A stretch of DNA of 64,000 bases from Ophryocystis elektroscirrha (Eukaryota > Apicomplexa > Conoidasida > Neogregarinorida > Ophryocystidae): contig JAQIFP010000002.1 of the NCBI GenBank assembly GCA_030141585.1, positions 248,001-312,000 of the forward strand. The letters run 5' to 3'. Numbering within the stretch: the stretch's first letter is position 1; each line of letters opens with the position of its first letter. Shown piece by piece: positions 33,001-49,596 of this stretch. Made by a program: the position numbers and the translations under genes. The notes below the pieces were generated by a model. That model was given only the letters and a program-made list of their open reading frames with translations. It made no database searches and was not told where the DNA came from.

Positions 33001-35128
33001 ATAGGAAGCAACACGTCGTCGAGTTTCCGAATTGCCTCTAAATAACTCTCCAAGCATTGAATAATGAACATTTTCTTTTTGTTTTTTTAGAAAATGAGCA
33101 GAAACAGCATTTAATGAATATGACTTCAATTTATAATCGCGACGAATAACTTCTAACATGTCCATTTCTACACGACCTTCTAAACCTGATTATAACTCTT
33201 TATTTGCTTCAATGTATACTAATTGACTTATTCTCATGCGTTCCCATTCCTCTTGAAGATAGAACAACGTCTCTTATTCTACTTTTAACTTCCAATAATC
33301 GGGCTAAGCATCATATATAAACAATCTATTAGTACATAAGACTTTAAACTCTGTAATCTTCAATTTTTCTGCTCTTGTTAATAAGTAATATAAATCAAAA
33401 TTGATAAAATTGTAACCGGTTACAATATCAGGGTCACATGCAACAAAAAAATCTCGCCATCTTAATAGCAGTTCAGCTTCAGATTCAAACCAAAAAATTT
33501 GAGCGCCAGGAATTCCAGTGCATGAATTCAAGCAAAATACCACTTGAGTCAAAGGTGTTGTTTCCCCTACCAATAAATAGATTCTTACAGTATGCAAAAA
33601 AAGTTTAATATAAAATGAATAGCCATAGCTAGTGAATTAATTCAATTAAAATTATTTCAATCATACTGTTTGATAAATATATATATATATATATATGTAT
33701 TACAAGAAATTGCTATAAACTCGTATACAAATATAATTACGTCAACACATATGTATAAAAACTTATAACAGAAAGAGCGTTACCATGGCAAGCAAGAACA
33801 GACGCAATCTGTATAACTTGATCGTGTTCAGGAGTAGGAAATCCTTGACCACTTTGCGGAACACATTCAATATCTGTTCAATATTGTATTAATCAAATAT
33901 ATACCCAGAGATAATATGCGCAAAGTAGGCACCGACTGCCATTCATCTTCAGGAACGTAAGCTATCAAATTTCTCGCTAAGCAGTCAACCTCTATTTGAC
34001 ATGTAGAAACTTTATTTTCAGATATATAATATTTCCCAGCAGGCACTGATTCAAGTTAATTTAATTTAAGTTATATTTGCTTAATATAATTATTTTAATT
34101 AACTAACATTTTAACCAAGAACAGCCTGTCATTTTTAGATCTGCCATAGCGCAAAGTTCAAAAGGAATATTAGCTTCAAAAACTTGAGAAGGAATTGAAA
34201 TAGAACGCCCGTCAGGATGTTTCACTGAAATTCCAGACTCAATAATTGATCTCAAAGAAGATACAAGTTGAGGAGAGGATAAAATAACTTGAGCATATGC
34301 TTCTTTCTCAAGTCCATTATAATATAATAAATTCTGAGCATTACAATATAATTGATGTGTACAACAAAATCAATTTTTTTCTATATATTAAAATATAAAT
34401 ATAATTATTGACGATAATATTATTATTATTTTTGTTATTGATATGTAACTCTGACTATTTAAGTTTACGCGTCAAAGATTATAATATTAATTATATCGAA
34501 GGTTATTTTTTGAATTCAGTGTTTAAACATATTTTTATAATATTTATTACATGGCGATATATTATCTGTATATCCAATATATGAGGAGGAGAGCTGCGTG
34601 AAGAGTTTTTTAAAGAGTTCTAATAACGTGAGTTTAAATCAATTGAGTACATCTAAATGTGCTAAAAGCAAATCCTTATGCTCAATTAAAGGGATTGGAC
34701 ATTTAAAGAATATATAAGGAAAAATATCATAAACTTTCAACAAAACACTACTGCCACCTTGCGTGATCCCAAAAATGTGTAAGATAGGGACTGAAGGAAT
34801 TAACCGTAAAAAGGAGTCGTTTTCACAATCTAAATTATGACTTGGTAAAGATCCTGCTGTGCTTATAACCTCAAATTGGAAAAATACTACATATATACAA
34901 ATTATTTAGATATTTATAGGCCATTATTAGCTAAAAAACTTAAATATTACCTAAAGAGTCAGTAGTTGGATTTAATCTTTCCCTTTCATTATTATCACGT
35001 TTACATTTTGTATTTAAAAAATCGTCAAACAACTTTTTTGCTGATTTATCGCCTTTAAACCCTATAACATCCATTATAGCAACATTTTTTTTTTGATAAG
35101 GGCTGGTTCTAATAACAAAGGTTTTCAA
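30003..35128 (-). CDS. POLD1: DNA polymerase delta catalytic subunit
   Basis: The ATG is at 35126-35128. Many short exons join to the full B-family polymerase. N-terminal domain: [20 protein letters not shown]. Exonuclease: Exo I LDIEC (split by an intron near 33900), Exo [15 protein letters not shown], Exo III YCLKDAILPL. Polymerase: motif [12 protein letters not shown] (about 32180), motif [16 protein letters not shown], motif [16 protein letters not shown]-terminal: zinc Cys[18 protein letters not shown], and CysB CQRC...C...C split by a 31-nt intron, which ligates a [4Fe-4S] cluster and binds the accessory subunit. The stop is at 30003. It synthesises the lagging strand and proofreads; all catalytic acidic residues seen are intact. 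It diverges from SMC4 across 282 bp. Confidence 0.97.
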
Positions 35129-35410
35129 TTAAAAAAAAGTAGTTTTTTTACATTCCGGTCGTATAAACACTGAAACACCTAGTAAAAAAACTTCTTGAAT
35201 CGTGTTTTCTTTTGTCAAGAAAATTGAAAAATTTTTACTGTAAAGTTTTTAACTAAAAATAAATCTTTCTTTTATTCTTTCTTAATTATATATATGCTTT
35301 ATGTGAAACGAAATTCTGTCTAGTCAATTATTAAACATTTTTCTTTAAAAAAAAACTATTTTACATGTTTTTATATTCCGTAAATGTGATTTCAGGTGTC
35401 ATTTTTATTG
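35129..35410. promoter_or_regulatory. Bidirectional upstream region of Pol delta and SMC4
   Basis: 282 bases between the two start codons must serve both genes, unless a 5' UTR intron is present. The sequence is AT-rich with poly-A and poly-T tracts. I identify no specific motif. An in-frame GTG upstream of the SMC4 ATG follows a TTTCAG, so a 5' UTR intron is possible. Confidence 0.5.
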
Positions 35411-35692
35411 ATGAGTATAAATGATGAAAATATTGCTAAAAGTGCTGAAGACTTTCCTACTCCAGAATCCAAATCTCGTGAACAATTAGTTATATACAAA
35501 ATCGAACTCGAAAATTTTAAGAGTTATGGAGGAAGTCATGTAATTGGTCCATTCCATCATGTAATAAATAACACTATTGTGAAATAATTACTATTATTTG
35601 TGCAATTAGTTTATGTATTATAATAATTATATTTATGACTATTAAGAGAATTATATTTGAATATATCATATTACATCTATTAGCTATAGATA

Positions 35693-35731
<39 letters not shown>

Positions 35732-37759
35732 TAGATATATAAAATAGTGACGTCCTATTGAATGTTATTAAAGTCAGTGTGATAATTTGAATAGCGTATA
35801 CCTTTCAAATTTTACTGAGTTGAATTAAGATAATAAATAAAGCAGTATTATGAAGGTAGAGATAATTAAGCCCCTGAATGGTTATAATATTTTTGTATAC
35901 AGAGATACACTTGTATAGTCGGTCCAAACGGATGTGGGAAGTCAAACATAATCGATGCTATGCTGTTTGTTTTTGGAAAACGTTCTCAACAGTTACGCCA
36001 GAAAAACTTAGCTGCATTGATTCATAAATCCGCTGCAATTGCTGATGCAAAAACAGCAAAAGTAGCTGTTTATTTTCGAGAAGTTCTTATCAAAGAAAAC
36101 GAAGAAGTAATAATTGAGTTTTAATCGTGATTTATTAGTTTGAAATTATCCCAAACAGTGAATGTATAATTGCTCGAGAATGTTCTTTAGAAGGGTCATC
36201 TCGTTACATGTTTAATGATAAAATAATTACCTATAAAGAAATGGTTACATTTTTGAAGTCAAAAAATATCGATTTGAGTCACAATAGATTTTTGATTCTT
36301 CAAGGTGAAGTTGAACAAATCGCTAATATGAAACCTAAAGCTCAAGTAAATTATTATTCAATGACTATAACTAATTTATTATATTAAAATAATAATTATC
36401 AATTATTTTTAATTGTTAATTAATGCAATAATTATTTTTAATATAATTATTCCGCAGAATAACAACGAGGAAGGACTCTTAGAGTATCTTGAAGAAATAA
36501 TACAATCAAATAAATATATACCTATAATAGAACAGCTTCAACAAGAAATTGACTCTGTGAATGATATAGTAATATATACACTCAAATAAACAAATAAATT
36601 TATACATATGTTAATTTATTTTATTTTTACAAATATACTCCCATAAAAAAAAAACAGAGAAATATTTTACTCCCTTATAAGATTTTTATATCTAGGTTCA
36701 AGAAAAGAAGGAAATACGACAGGCAATCAAAACTCAAGTTGATGCTTTAACTGGGCCAATGAAGGCTGCTAAGCAAGTTTGTGACGCAGAAAAAGATGTC
36801 TTACAATATAAAGTGCAATTGGAGCTGAAATCTGAGATGGTAAATATATTGAAGATTTTCTAAGATAATTAGAAATGTTCACAAGAAAAAGCCATTTATG
36901 AGGAAGAACTCAATAAACTTCAAAAGGAGTATCAAAATTGGAAGGAAGAACATCAAAGCGTTGAAAACATGCTAGTTAAAGTTAGTTTATTCATTCTTTT
37001 TTTTATTTTTTTTATTAGTTAGAAGAAGAGCTAAAAAATCATCAAAAACTCATGCAGGATTATGAGACAAAATATCAAGAGGTAAAAGTTTTTTTTTTTT
37101 TACTATTTTTATAGATAGACTTGCAGTTCAAGACTTTCGAGCGTGCAGACGATGAATTAGCTGCCAAACAAACACATGCTTCAAAAAGAATGACAACTTT
37201 GAAAGTAGAAAATCTCTTGATTAAAATTTTTTTTTTCACAGAATGACATTCAAAACTTAAGAAAAGAGTTAAAGAATTTAGAAACGTCTCCTGAGAAAAA
37301 TAAAATCAAGCTTAAAGCACTAAAGTCTTCCGTAAAATTAGATAGATTTAATTAAATTACTTTAGTTGCCTGGATTGAAGGAGGAAGTCGAAACTCTTGA
37401 AAATCAACTGAAACAAATGGAAAACTCTTTAGAAAGAGAGTTTGAAGAATATCGAATAAAAAAAGAGCAAATTGAAACTCGATTGCAACCTTTTGTTATT
37501 TCTGAATCTGAAATCAGTGCTGAAATCCAATCTTATATGGTATTAATTATTTGAAACGTAAAAAGCTCTATAAAATTAACAGACTACTTTAGTTTATTTT
37601 GTATATATATTAAATAAGCTTAATTTAATAAATTAAACTAATATATCACATGTAAGATATTTATGTGATAAACAAAAAATACTATTAGCAGTATTATTCG
37701 ATTAATATATATACAATCTATCATATAAAATATTCAAATTTACATAAACATAGCTATCA

Positions 37760-37792
<33 letters not shown>

Positions 37793-40700
37793 TAATAATT
37801 TATAATATATATTATATATATTATATATATTATATATACTATATATATATTATATATANNNNNNNNNNNNNNNNNNNNNNNNNNNNNNNNNNNNNNNNNN
37901 NNNNNNNNNNNNNNNNNNNNNNNNNNNNNNNNNNNNNNNNNNNNNNNNNNNNNNNNNNCATTATATACATTATATACATTATATACATTATATACATTAT
38001 ATACATTATATACATTATATACATTATATACATTATATACATTATATACATTATATACATTATATACATTATATACATTATATACATTATATACTTTATG
38101 TATATAATATATATTATATATATTATATATATTATATATATTATATATTTTTTATATAGTATATATATTATATTATATGTAATATATTATATATTCTATA
38201 TTCCATATTATATACATTATATATATTATATATAGATATATTATATATTATATGTATTATATATATTATTTATGATATATATATATATATATAATATATA
38301 TAAATGTTTGTCTGAATAAACATGTGTATATGCACTTTTTAATTATTATATTCGTTTATATAATTAAAAATATTAACAAAAATTGTTGATCTGGTTGATA
38401 GTTAGAAATCGATTGCAACTTTCATTAGCTTCAATTTGTAGAATCAAATCAGTGTACTTGACGAAAAAAAAAATAAATTAATCCAAATTAAAGAAGATGC
38501 TGAGAAAGAAGTTCTTGCTGGTATTAGTGTGAATTTAATTTACCGTTTAAGCTCAATCCAAATTAAAGTTAAAGTTAGCAAAAGTCGAAGAATCCAAAGT
38601 CCAAATACAATTAAAATCTAAACATATGGATAAGGTACAATTACGTTTTATGTAATTTTTCAAAGAAAAAAGGGGAGATTGCTAAATTAAGTAGCGAAGT
38701 ACAGAAGTTACGATCAGAAATTCAAGAATTGAGGAAAGAAGAAGAGTCAAAGCAAGAAAACTTGCAAGGAAACCAACTAATACCTCAAGTATTAGCTGCT
38801 GCTCAAGATGGAAGGTGACTTGTTAAGCTTTAATTTATATTACTTAATAATTAGATTAACGGGAGTAATTGATCGTTTGTGGAATCTGGGAACGGTTCCT
38901 ACGACATTAGAGTCAGCTGTAGCAGCTGTATGTGGAAGTGAATTTTTGGTTGTTAAAGATATATCGGATGGAGAAAAAGTTATAGAATTTGTAAGATCAA
39001 ACAGACTTGGAAGAGTTACTTGTATTATATTATCCCGAATAATAAAAGAATCTCAAAAAGATTTCGAAAGAGTAAAAAACATGAAAATTCCTCAAGGATC
39101 CAAATTATTACTAAATCAAATAAACGTTGAAAATAAAGATTATGAAGTATATTTTGAAACAAATAACTTTTTTATGTAGATAGCGTTTTATTTCGTCTTG
39201 AGAGACACATTGTATGTTGAAAATTTAGATGACGCTAGAAAAATTGCATTTGAAGGCTCAACGAGATGGAAAGGTTTACTTTAAGAATAATAATAAATAT
39301 TTTTATAGTTGTAACAAAAGAAGGTCAAATTATTGATAAAAGCGGTACTATGTCCGGAGGAGGCTCTAGACAAATTAAAACTAATATCTTTAAAAAAATA
39401 AAACAATTACCCAAACCTGGATCTATGAAAATGACCCAAGAAGTAGAAGAAGTAAAATAACTGTTCTTTCATAATTTTTCATAGATTGAAAACATTAGAA
39501 TTCAATTAAGATCAAAAACGGCTCAGATCGATTCATTGATGAACGAAAAAGTAGCAGTTAAGCTCTCACAAATAACTTTAGGATTCACTTCTTCGAGAAT
39601 GTAACCAGATCGAGTCTGAACTAGCCATGTTATCTTCAACAAACCGTCTTATGTTAGCTGAAATATATGAGCTAGAAAAAGATGTAAGTATACTCTGACT
39701 TATTATATTAATTATTTTTATGTGTTATCTTATTTCTTATTATAATGATAAAAAAAGATACCCACTGTTTAATATAATTATAGAGTATTAATATTCTAGT
39801 ATTCTATTATTTATAATGCACTATAAGTTTATATATGTACGCATATAAATATATACATACAGACATATATAAATATATATGTATATATATACTCTTACAT
39901 AAATTATAGATACATATAGACATATATTAGTATATTTGTTTATACATATATATATTTACATAAATATAAACTGTAAATGTACACATATATACATATATAT
40001 ATATATATTAATATTTTAATTAGTATAAAGCTATTTTTAAATGTCGGTACAGTAAAATTTAATCAATGAGTGTCATTTATAATAAATATTGTAATGTTTA
40101 ACAACAATAATTCAGACAAAGCTATCAACGGAAAATTACGAAAAACTAACAAAATCGGATTTAACCAAAGAAGAAAAAATTCATTATGATGATTTAAACA
40201 AAACGGTAAAAAGCTTTTTCGTGTTTTAATAGAAAAATGGTAGCTTTTATCCTTGCAAAAAAATCAGCAACAAAAAAAATCTCAAATAATAAAGTTTAAT
40301 GATCAGTTAGAGAAGTAACAGTGTTGTTATATATATACGCATTATAGGGTAGTTGAGGACATTTCTAATGTGGGAGGAGAAAAGCGAAAACGATGCAAAG
40401 AAAATCTTGCAAAAGCACGGATTAGTAATTTAAATTATATAATTTATTCTTTATCAGACTTGAGTCAAACAATTGAAAATATAGAAACTACAGAAGTTGA
40501 ACTTAAAACTGTAGGGGAAAAATTGAAGCATATCAAGGAAGTTCTAACTATGAAAGAAGATTCTTTACAGAATGAAGAAGTAAGTAACAGTAGTCAACAA
40601 TATTCATCTCAGAAAGCAATTAAAGATTTCTCAAATCAAAGAAACAAGTTAACGGAAGATGCTGAAGCTATTTTAGTAGAAAGAGATGAATTGCAAAAGA

Positions 40701-42327
40701 TCCTCACAAAGTACCGTTCAATTGAAGTCAAAAAACGGGATACATTACAGCAAACTAGATTAAATTCCAAAAAAGACATATTAAAAGAAGTTAGATAAAA
40801 TTTATTATATATAATGTGCTATATATACTATTATTAACAAAATATAGTTTAGAAAAATAATAAAAATAGAAGATACACATATATCTGTATTTTATTTACT
40901 GTTCTTATATATTATATTTGTTATCTTGTGTAATACAAAATAACAAATATATATATTCTCATTCACTCTTATTAAGGTAGAATATCAAAAAAAAATACAA
41001 GAAAAAGAGAAACAATTTATTCAAAAAAAAGAGCAAGTGCAAAAGTACAAAAAACACATTATAAAGCATCAAACGGATTGGGATGCTATACCGTCATTTT
41101 CCAATGAAGAACTAAAATTTATTCTTGATGAAGAACAAGACGAAAATCAGTTAACTCCAGTGGAAACAAAATTGATTACAAATTATACTGCAAAAGAAAT
41201 TGAAGCTTTTGATGAGGTTAGATTTACATTCATGATTATCATTACCGATAATGTATATACATAAATGTTTTCAATTTAATTGTAGATGTCTGGTACAAAA
41301 GAAATACACTTCATTTACAATTTTTTTAATAGAGTTTATTTGAAAAATATCTAATACTTATATGCTTATATCAATGTATACAAATAATGTTCATTTATTC
41401 ACTAGCTTTAAAAGCAACCGTTTCATTAATCAATCAAACTTCAGATGATCTTATCTTGTAAAATCAAACAACTTACAGATTGTACATTGAGTGTTATACA
41501 AGCAGATTTTTCGCTGATTGACAAATACAAAGAATTAATACAAAAGCTGGAAGAAAAAAACCAAGAATACCAAGAGGTACGTTAAATTACAATTATGAAG
41601 ATTTTGAATATAGATAATTGGTCAACGAGATATTAAAGTTAAGCAGCTAGAAAAATACACGCTCAGTCGTTTAACTGAATTTATAAATGGTTTCAAAGAA
41701 ATCGCAGAAACATTACAAGAAATATATCAAGTGAGAAAAAAATATATATGAAACATCAGATGTTAAACCATGATGGGGATGCTGAATTGGAACTTGTTAA
41801 TCCGTCTGACCCTTTTTCAGACGGTATATTATTTTCTGTAAGACCTCCAAAAAAAGCTTGGAGAAAAATTCATAATTTATCGGGGGGAGAAAAAACTCTC
41901 AGCAGTTTAGCACTCGTATTTGCACTTCATAAATATAGACCTACACCCATATATTTTATGGACGAAATTGACGCTGCTTTAGATCACAGAAATGTTTCTA
42001 CGATAGGACTATATGCTGCTGTAATATGATAGTCAATTAAAATACAGTATTTGTGACATATCATACAATTAGCTTAATGTTAATATAAATTTCATACAAT
42101 TGCTTTTTATAGAATCAAGCAACGAAAGCTCAGTTTATTATTGTGTCTTTGAAACCTCATATGTTTGAACTTGCTGATCGATTGGTAATTTAGATCAATC
42201 ATGTACATACATATTTTTGTAGATCGGAATTTATAAAACAGACGGAATAACTCAAACAATAACCATCGACCCCGATTATCACATATCGATTGATTATCCT
42301 AAAGGTCCAATTGAATCATTAGAATAA
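35411..42327 (+). CDS. SMC4: SMC4, condensin ATPase subunit
   Basis: ATG 35411 (MSINDENIAKSAEDFPTPES). The N-terminal head has Walker A CIVGPNGCGKSNIIDAMLFV and the SMC4-type continuation LRQKNLAALIHKS, then FLILQGEVEQIANMKPKAQ. Long heptad-rich coiled-coil exons follow. The hinge lies at about 38.85-39.45 kb (RLTGVIDRLWNLGTVPTTLE; TKEGQIIDKSGTMSGGGSRQ). A second coiled coil leads to the C-terminal head with the signature NLSGGEKTLSSLALVFAL, Walker B PTPIYFMDEIDAALDHRN, and the end PDYHISIDYPKGPIESLE. The stop is at 42325-42327. It pairs with SMC2 in condensin I/II to compact chromosomes. There are many introns, and one contains a tandem repeat and a 100-N assembly gap. A coding exon hidden in the gap cannot be ruled out, but the flanks are repeat. 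Confidence 0.95.
35697..35727. repeat. (AT)n microsatellite in SMC4 intron 1
   Basis: A TA dinucleotide run of about 30 bases lies in the first SMC4 intron. Confidence 0.85.
37755..38302. repeat. AT satellite and 9-bp tandem array flanking an assembly gap
   Basis: TA runs and TATAT-type repeats precede the gap. After it, about 14 perfect or near-perfect copies of a 9-bp unit (CATTATATA) occupy 37959-38090, followed by further TATA-rich repeats to about 38300. The whole block lies within an SMC4 intron. Confidence 0.9.
37859..37958. other. Assembly gap of 100 N
   Basis: Exactly 100 consecutive N, a conventional placeholder length. The true size is unknown, because the array on the right side probably broke the assembly. 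Confidence 0.97.
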
Positions 42328-42818
42328 AATTTTATTTTATGACAATTTTGTTTGTATGTTAACTATGCAAACTTAAAATCAAATTATTTATAATTTGACT
42401 TATTCGCATTTAAAATGCATTGAAACCTTAGAATTTACGGTATTTAATAGACGAAAATCCTAAAAATAACTATATCACATATTTGTATTATTCGTGTTCG
42501 GGAATCTATTGAACAACTCATTCATTCAAACTTGAACACAACCGAAAAATTTAAATATAAAGTAAAAACTTGTTAAAGCAATAGTTTAAAACCATTGTTC
42601 AAGTAATCATACTTAACAAAATATAACTCAATAATAATTTATTGAATTTTAACTTTATTGCTTATGTGACCATACCAGATATAAAAACTGATTTGCCTTG
42701 TAAATACGAATATAACTAAGCTGGTTTGATACAGTTTCACAGAAACTTCATGCAAATTATTCTAATTAAATACCCACACTAACTACGATATAAATGTTGC
42801 AACAAAGCAACCGACCAT
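42328..42818. other. Intergenic region SMC4 to kinesin-13
   Basis: About 490 AT-rich bases between two plus-strand genes. A second ATG at 42794 lies in another frame that does not splice into the motor domain. I see nothing else. Confidence 0.55.
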
Positions 42819-47255
<4,437 letters not shown>

Positions 47256-47717
47256 GTTTTACAAATATTTCATATTTTTTGGGTTCAACCCTGGAAAACC
47301 ATTCAGCTATGTGTGTCTACGAAATTAAGTTAATTTGATTGATATTATTTTGTATGTCTAATACTTTTTTTCTTTTTTCATCAGTTATAATAGTTATAAT
47401 AATAAGTCTTTTTTCTGAAAACAATGAAGTGTGTTCTAATCAACTATTTCAAGTTATACGGTTTTTTTTTAAAGCGTTTTTATTTTTTATGTACTCTTGA
47501 TTTTAAGTATACATGTAAAATATTAATTGTTCAAATTTGTTGTTCCGAAGAACTATTAGCCGTTCAGATTAGTTACTGCTGTTAGTATATTTGATAGGTA
47601 ACAAGTATACTATTCAAATCATCTCACTTTATTTTAAGAAAAAATAAAGCACTAATCTTTCACAGCAGCAACTTATCGTCATCATCACGGATTTAGGTAT
47701 GTTCTGTCGATGTAGCC
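47256..47717. other. Intergenic region downstream of kinesin-13
   Basis: AT-rich, with T-tracts. The final 50 bases become less AT-rich and run into the small ORF at 47718. Confidence 0.5.
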
Positions 47718-47843
47718 ATGAACATGGTCAGTTACTATAGAAATGATCCCGTTCGAGCACAGTCGACAAAATTTACAGAATTTAATACAAACAGTAACAT
47801 ATATGGCACGCCACACACCTGGTGTATAACTGATCAAAAATAA
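47718..47843 (+). CDS. Micro-ORF, 41 residues, unknown
   Basis: The ATG-led frame reads MNMVSYYRNDPVRAQSTKFT and then ends YGTPHTWCITDQK. It lies in a pocket of lower AT content with amino acid use that looks protein-like. An AG acceptor stands 20 bases upstream, so it may be the last exon of a spliced gene. No family is recognised. It ends 22 bases before the stop of the convergent gene at 47866. Confidence 0.3.
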   Translation: MNMVSYYRNDPVRAQSTKFTEFNTNSNIYGTPHTWCITDQK

Positions 47844-47865
47844 TCATGCAATTATTGTTAAGTTT

Positions 47866-48801
47866 TTAATGAGTTGCTTTCAAAAAAACCTTTAAATCCA
47901 AATTTAAAACACGAGATAAATGTGCTGTAAGATTATCACTACTGGGACGAAACCTGGATTCATTAAATGAATAGTTTGATTATACCATTCATTTTGTCTT
48001 ATGCATTCAACGAAATTGGGAATAAATCCTTCAATATGGGTATCCTAAATATAGTGCATATAATTTTATTAATTATTTAATAGATTTCTATGTTATTTTG
48101 ACGTTAAATAAATAATATTTATTTTCATTAAAAATTATAAAGTACTTACAGGTGGGTAGCCATTGAGACAAAGCCACTGATAAGCTGAATTTTGAATAAT
48201 AGTAGCGTCATGTAACACGTTAATGCGTTTTTCCTGCAAATATTTTATTTCTAAACAAATTTACAAGAAGTTGAGAATAAAAAAGAAAGGCTGAGTGTTG
48301 TATGCATAAAAAAACTTCTTCAAGTTTTTCAATAATATTTGGATTATCAACAGTGCTTAAATCATCAGTAAAGCAGTATTTTAATACATTTTGTTTCCAT
48401 ACAGCCTAATTTAGTTTTTTTTTTTTTTATTTATACTCTCAAATGGTCCTCAAAATTTTTGTTTTCGATATCATACTGTATAAGATGATCTTCACAACCT
48501 ATCCGTTTTATACTTAGTTTGACTTATATTACCTTTTTGAGCCTCGACTAATAAAGTGATTGTATTCTTTATATCTACTTCATTTTTTCCTTCTTTAGCT
48601 AAAGCAGGATGAAAATAACATTCTTTTCCTTCCTCTAATTCTTTTCTAATGAAAACATATTTGGTCCTCCGTACAGAATAAAATATAATTGACTAAAATT
48701 CTTTGATAATAACTATAGTAATAATTGAAGTAGATAAATTGGCTGTAAACTATAAATTATTTGTAGCCTAAAAATTTTGTAATACAAATGTATTTATATC
48801 C

Positions 48802-48832
<31 letters not shown>

Positions 48833-49283
48833 CAAGTATACGTAATACTCAGATGTAATGATATGCTTGCTGTAAGTAAAACTAAAAAAAATATACTCAC
48901 TGGTAATCCATGTGTTTTTTAACTTTTTCACGTTCTAATACACGTTGTTGATGAATCTCGGTTAACTGAGGAAAAATAAAGAATATATGTTATATACTCC
49001 TTACACGTTGCCACTTGGCATTCCAGTGCTGTAAGCTAACACGACCGCTACTTTTAGATGCATTTTTTTCTGATTCATGGGAAGAAATCTCAGATTTTCT
49101 CAAACTCCTTTAAGGAAAAGGTTACTTTAAATAGACTAACCTTTTTTTAGCTTCCTCATATAAACGATCCCAAACGGTTGTTGTTTGCTGAAGAGATTCT
49201 GTGAATGTTTCAGCTATTTTTATAGTAGGACTGAAATTATCAACAAGTCCATGTGACGTTGGCTTTCTTTGACTAAACTGCAT
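47866..49283 (-). CDS. Unknown multi-exon protein, charged and helical
   Basis: The ATG is at 49281-49283 (MQFSQRKPTSHGLVDNFSPT). Exons join in phase through short introns: TESLQQTTTVWDRLYEEAKK, then SSGRVSLQHWNAKWQR, then LTEIHQQRVLEREKVKKHMD. The next exon has FIRKELEEGKECYFHPALAK and DIKNTITLLVEAQK. Later exons give RINVLHDATIIQNSAYQWLC and DTHIEGFIPNFVECIRQNEW, and after a 33-nt intron the end RPSSDNLTAHLSRVLNLDLK...ATH, with the stop at 47866. The WDRLYEEAKKR motif is reminiscent of xRLYxxAxxR stretches in axonemal and flagellar proteins, but that is weak. No domain is named with confidence. Confidence 0.6.
48803..48832. repeat. (TA)n microsatellite in an intron
   Basis: A TA run of about 28 bases lies between two exons of the unknown minus-strand gene. 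Confidence 0.85.
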
Positions 49284-49350
49284 TTAATAAACTACTTTCA
49301 AACCTTTCTGTAAACCACAATTATAAAAAGATTACTAAGTGTAGAAAAAA

Positions 49351-49596
49351 ATGAAGAAAAGTTTATTGATTTTAATTATATATATAAGCTTCATAAAAAT
49401 AGTTATCAGTAAATCTATAAATTTTTTCCAATGTACAGCCATATCCATATATGGTATTTTTAGAGGATACAATAACATTCAATTGAAGATATTTTATAAA
49501 CGATACTATAAAAAAAAAAAACATAGTAAGAATTATGAAGATTTACTGAAAAATTTTACATATAGTTGTTCAATGTTAATACACGCAAGTAATTAA
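49351..49596 (+). CDS. Small secreted-protein candidate (81 residues)
   Basis: ATG 49351 gives a basic start and a hydrophobic stretch typical of a signal peptide (MKKSLLILIIYISFIKIVIS). After it come Tyr/Lys-rich residues (IFYKRYYKKKKHSKNYEDLL), Cys at two positions and the end CSMLIHASN. The start lies only 67 bases from the divergent start at 49283. In such AT-rich DNA a Lys/Ile/Tyr ORF can arise by chance, so the evidence is the signal peptide alone. No homologue is recognised. Confidence 0.35.
   Translation: MKKSLLILIIYISFIKIVISKSINFFQCTAISIYGIFRGYNNIQLKIFYKRYYKKKKHSKNYEDLLKNFTYSCSMLIHASN

Noticed and set aside
37839..38087. Repetitive Met-Tyr-Ile ORF around the gap
   Set aside because: It is a translation of the 9-bp tandem repeat and spans 100 N. 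It is not a gene.
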